Source of the DNA: an uncultured Ruminococcus sp.
GTDB taxonomy: Bacteria > Bacillota_A > Clostridia > Oscillospirales > Ruminococcaceae
Length of the DNA: 15,166 bases
Assembly: GCA_937880065.1 (NCBI GenBank)
Contig: CALFMA010000169.1
Span: 1 to 15,166 of the forward strand
Reading direction: 5' to 3'
Below the pieces are notes generated by a model. The model did no database searches and was not told the DNA's origin. It worked only from the letters and a program-made list of their open reading frames with translations. This document shows, piece by piece, positions 12,542 to 15,166 of the stretch (the stretch's first letter is position 1; each line of letters opens with the position of its first letter). The position numbers were made by a program, and so were the translations under genes.

Positions 12542-14983
12542 GTGGGCTTTAGAAAGAAAAATGCCAAAAGAAGTAATAACAAGGCTACTGCTAAGGTTAT
12601 TATGGGCAAGCCTGCAAAACAGCTTACAAAAGAAGAAAAGAAATTACTTTCAGCTCGAATGGCAGAGATTAAGAGGGAAAATAGCAACAAATCTACGGTA
12701 CAGAACACAATTCCCTATCAGGTTATGTATCGTGACGGAGTTTGTCAGGTTTCGGATAATTTCTTTTCTCTGACGGTTCAGTTCTACGATGCTAATTATT
12801 CAATTGCAGAGTTTGATGAACAGAACAATATTTTCTCTAAATACTGTGATATTATCAACCTTTTTGATAATACAATCAAATTTCAGCTGACCTTTGAAAA
12901 TCAGAATCGCTCTAAGGATAAACTGATTAAAACGGTACAGATTCCCGAACAGGCAGATGAATTCAATGATATTCGCCGTGAGTATTCACAAATGCTTACC
13001 GATAAACTGCTGAAAGGCTCTAACGGTCAATCTACACGTAAATTCCTCACATTCGGCATTGAAGCTGCTTCATACAAAACAGCAAGAGCAAAGCTGATGA
13101 GCATTAAAAACGATATTATTAAAGGATTCAAGGCTTTTGGCGTAGATGCAGAAGTTCTTGACGGTCCTGCAAGACTTGAAACTCTTTATTATTCACTCAA
13201 TCCTTATGGTAATCAGAATTTTGTCTTTGATTGGGATAGTATGCTCAGGGCAGGAATGGATACTAAGGATTTCATTTGTCCTAATTCATTTAAGTTTAAT
13301 AAGCAGAATTTTGAAATAGGCGGTGCTTACGGCTCAGTATGCGGAATGAATATTCTTGCAGGTGAACTTTCAGATGAAATTCTCAAAGACTTTCTTGAAA
13401 TGCAGAATCTTTTCTGCGTTAATATTCACGTTGCACCCCTTGACCAGATTGATGCTCTGAAATTTGTCAAAAAGAAACTGACCAATGTTAATCAGATGAA
13501 AGTCGACGAACAGAAGAAAGCGTCACAGGCAGGATATGATTCGGATATTCTTCCTCCGCAAATCAAGATGTACATTGACGATATTGAGAAACTACTCGGT
13601 GACTTGAACAGCAAGAATGAGCGATTATTTCATATTTCAATCAGCATCAGAAGTTATGCAAAATCTAAAAAGGATTTGAAATTACAGGCGGAAGGCTTAA
13701 AACGTATTTGTCAGAAAAATAACTGCATAATGTTTCCCTATGATTACAGACAGGAGCAGACATTAGTTTCAACACTTCCGCTTTGTTATAACGAAATCCC
13801 GGTAAAGCGAGAAATGCACACAAGCGGTATTGCAATCTTTGTACCATTTACCACAAATGAACTGTTTCAGGACGGACAGGCTACATACTACGGTGTAAAT
13901 ACGCTTTCAGGTAATATGATACGTGCTGACAGGTCAAGACTGAAAAATCCAAATGGAATTGTTCTCGGTACACCGGGTGCAGGAAAAAGCTTCTGCGTAA
14001 AACGTGAAATTCTCGACTGTTTCCTTACTACAACGGATGATATTATCATCTGTGACCCGGAGGGAGAATATTATCCGCTTGTACAGGCACTTAATGGTCA
14101 GTTGATACGAATTGCAAGCAATTCAGAACAGCATATAAATCCTATGGATATAACGATTGATGATTATCTCTTTGAAAATCCTATGGAGGTTATTGCAAAC
14201 AAGTCGAATTTTCTCATTTCTCTGTGTGAAATCATTGTCGGTGGTCGATATGGTCTTTCATCGGAAGAACGCTCAGTTATTGATAAATGCGTACAGAATA
14301 TCTACAAGAACTTCATCGAGAATGAGCCGACAATTTACACAATGCCGTTGCTTTCCGATTTGCAGAACGCATTGAAAGACGAGGGCGAAATTGCCCTGAG
14401 AGTATCAAATTCTCTTGAAATGTTCGTCAACGGCTCACAGAATCTTTTTAATCACTTCACAAATATCGACATTGATAACCGTCTTATCTGCTTTGACATC
14501 AAGGAACTTGGCAATCAGCTGAAGAAAATTGGTATGCTTATTGTTCAGGATACAGTATGGAACAGGGTTTCACAGAATCGTGAGCTTAAAAAGATTACCC
14601 GTTATTACATTGACGAATTTCATTTACTTCTGAAAGAGGAACAGACAGCGATGTATTCAGCTGAAATATGGAAACGATTCAGAAAATGGGGCGGTGTTCC
14701 GACAGGTATCACGCAAAATGTAAAAGACCTCCTGCAATCACAGGAAGTCGAGAACATTTTTGATAACTCCGATTTCATTTATATGCTCAATCAGGCATCG
14801 GGTGACAGGGATATTCTTGCAGAAAAACTGCATATCTCAAAGGAGCAAATGGAATACGTCACGAACAGCGGTCAGGGCGAAGGACTTATCCGCTATGATA
14901 AGGTGCTTCTGCCGTTTACCGATCATTTCCCCACAAATACAGAGATGTACCGCCTGATGACGACCAAGCCGAATGGAGAATAA
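12542..14983 (+). CDS. virB4: Type IV secretion ATPase VirB4 (TraE/TrsE-like)
   Basis: An 813-residue ATPase that powers assembly of the channel and substrate transfer. The N-terminal half (about 60-400) is the CagE/TrbE-like domain, including PYQVMYRDGVCQVSDNFFS. The motor domain has GTPGAGKS as Walker A (about 476-483), followed by IIICDPEGEYYPL. Walker B is YYIDEFHLLL (688-697). Later come GGVPTGITQNVKDLL and DRDILAEKL, typical of VirB4/TraE. The start is GTG at 12542: GGAGG lies 9 bases upstream and the next in-frame ATG (12602) has no better site. It follows PrgI by 42 bases. It appears complete, ending TAA at 14983. Confidence 0.96.
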   Translation: MGFRKKNAKRSNNKATAKVIMGKPAKQLTKEEKKLLSARMAEIKRENSNKSTVQNTIPYQVMYRDGVCQVSDNFFSLTVQFYDANYSIAEFDEQNNIFSKYCDIINLFDNTIKFQLTFENQNRSKDKLIKTVQIPEQADEFNDIRREYSQMLTDKLLKGSNGQSTRKFLTFGIEAASYKTARAKLMSIKNDIIKGFKAFGVDAEVLDGPARLETLYYSLNPYGNQNFVFDWDSMLRAGMDTKDFICPNSFKFNKQNFEIGGAYGSVCGMNILAGELSDEILKDFLEMQNLFCVNIHVAPLDQIDALKFVKKKLTNVNQMKVDEQKKASQAGYDSDILPPQIKMYIDDIEKLLGDLNSKNERLFHISISIRSYAKSKKDLKLQAEGLKRICQKNNCIMFPYDYRQEQTLVSTLPLCYNEIPVKREMHTSGIAIFVPFTTNELFQDGQATYYGVNTLSGNMIRADRSRLKNPNGIVLGTPGAGKSFCVKREILDCFLTTTDDIIICDPEGEYYPLVQALNGQLIRIASNSEQHINPMDITIDDYLFENPMEVIANKSNFLISLCEIIVGGRYGLSSEERSVIDKCVQNIYKNFIENEPTIYTMPLLSDLQNALKDEGEIALRVSNSLEMFVNGSQNLFNHFTNIDIDNRLICFDIKELGNQLKKIGMLIVQDTVWNRVSQNRELKKITRYYIDEFHLLLKEEQTAMYSAEIWKRFRKWGGVPTGITQNVKDLLQSQEVENIFDNSDFIYMLNQASGDRDILAEKLHISKEQMEYVTNSGQGEGLIRYDKVLLPFTDHFPTNTEMYRLMTTKPNGE

Positions 14984-15011
14984 AAAGCTGCCGACAACAG
15001 CCGACAGCTTT
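14978..15011 (-). terminator. Terminator at the convergent ends of VirB4 and the right-edge gene
   Basis: AAAGCTGCCG (14984-14993) and CGACAGCTTT (15002-15011) form a 10-bp stem with an 8-base loop. The odd pair is G.U on the minus-strand RNA, and the minus side ends TTTTTATTC. It should terminate the minus-strand gene entering from the right. The T-run overlaps the VirB4 stop codon. Confidence 0.6.
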
Positions 15012-15043
15012 AGAATGCAGTTTGATTATGCGTTACCGCCTGA

Positions 15044-15166
15044 CTATTCTTCGTGATTTTCTTCAAGAATGCCTGTCAGGCTATCCGTTATAGGTGTTTG
15101 AGCAAGAATATCAATCATTTCTCTTGCAGTTACGATGAACGGCTCTTTTGGAAAATGCTTTTGATT
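15044..15166 (-). CDS. Partial unknown protein, C-terminal 40 residues
   Basis: An open frame enters from the right edge on the minus strand and ends at TAG (15046 to 15044). Its 40 visible residues contain FPKEPFIVTAREMIDILAQT and end EENHEE. It is followed at once by a terminator on the same strand, which supports a real gene. It runs against the transfer operon, which is unusual inside the module, and could be an accessory or cargo gene. No family is recognised from this fragment. Confidence 0.5.
   Translation of the reverse strand, partial: NQKHFPKEPFIVTAREMIDILAQTPITDSLTGILEENHEE

Larger units (their letters stand above)
6135..15166. mobile_element. Integrative conjugative element, left end and transfer module (continues beyond the window)
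   Basis: The element begins at the tRNA-Leu junction and holds a run of plus-strand transfer genes: a DUF6017 initiator-like protein, PcfB, VirD4, Maff2, VirB6-like, PrgI and VirB4. This order is well known from Firmicutes conjugative elements. No integrase, relaxase or oriT is present in the window, and the other attachment site must lie to the right. Whether the element is still mobile cannot be judged, but every transfer gene seen is intact. Confidence 0.8.

Noticed and set aside
12486..12773. A frame overlapping the PrgI end and the VirB4 start on the plus strand.
   Set aside because: It is an out-of-frame shadow of VirB4, which has clear domains and its own ribosome site.
6348..15006. 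A 13-base repeat, ACAACAGCCGACA, at 6348-6360 and 14994-15006, as possible element ends.
   Set aside because: A 13-base match is expected about once or twice by chance in 15 kb, and the second copy lies inside a terminator. The tRNA junction explains the left end better.

Overview
The window looks like a low-GC gut Clostridium-class genome, most likely a Ruminococcus-like member of the Oscillospiraceae. This rests on AT-rich intergenic DNA, strong AGGAGG-type ribosome binding sites, a Clostridia-style two-component/ABC locus and a Firmicutes-type conjugation module. The genus is inference; no species marker gene is present.

The window has two parts joined at a partial tRNA-Leu gene near 6135-6184. 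The left part (1 to about 6135) reads as chromosome, with every recognised gene on the minus strand. From its upstream end it holds: an unknown 165-aa protein; a 52-residue four-cysteine zinc-ribbon-like protein missing from ordinary gene calls; a divergent macro domain fused to a C-terminal helix-turn-helix-like region; a von Willebrand A (vWA) protein with an intact MIDAS metal site; a PPP-type metallophosphoesterase; and an OmpR-type regulator, a histidine kinase and the start of a MacB/BceA-type ABC ATPase. The vWA gene and the unknown gene share nearly identical promoters with a common inverted-repeat motif, so they are probably controlled by the same unidentified regulator.

The right part (about 6185 to 15166) is one end and the transfer module of an integrative conjugative element (ICE). 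The tRNA-Leu 3' half, followed by its own terminator on the chromosome side, marks the attachment site, so the element extends to the right beyond the window. After a leader with an operator-like ATCATA cluster and two tandem terminators, a plus-strand gene series follows: a DUF6017 replication-initiator-like protein, a small unknown protein, PcfB (DUF3801), a 23-aa leader peptide, the VirD4 coupling ATPase, a Maff2 pilin-like protein, a VirB6/TrbL-like membrane protein, a PrgI (VirB3-like) protein and the VirB4 ATPase. Together they form the core of a Gram-positive type IV secretion system. The relaxase, integrase, VirB1/VirB8-like genes and oriT are not seen here. A convergent minus-strand gene enters from the right edge.

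The points most worth following are the tRNA junction, the shared promoter motif of the vWA and unknown genes, the hidden zinc-ribbon gene coupled to the divergent macro-domain protein, and RNA structures placed before three transfer genes.
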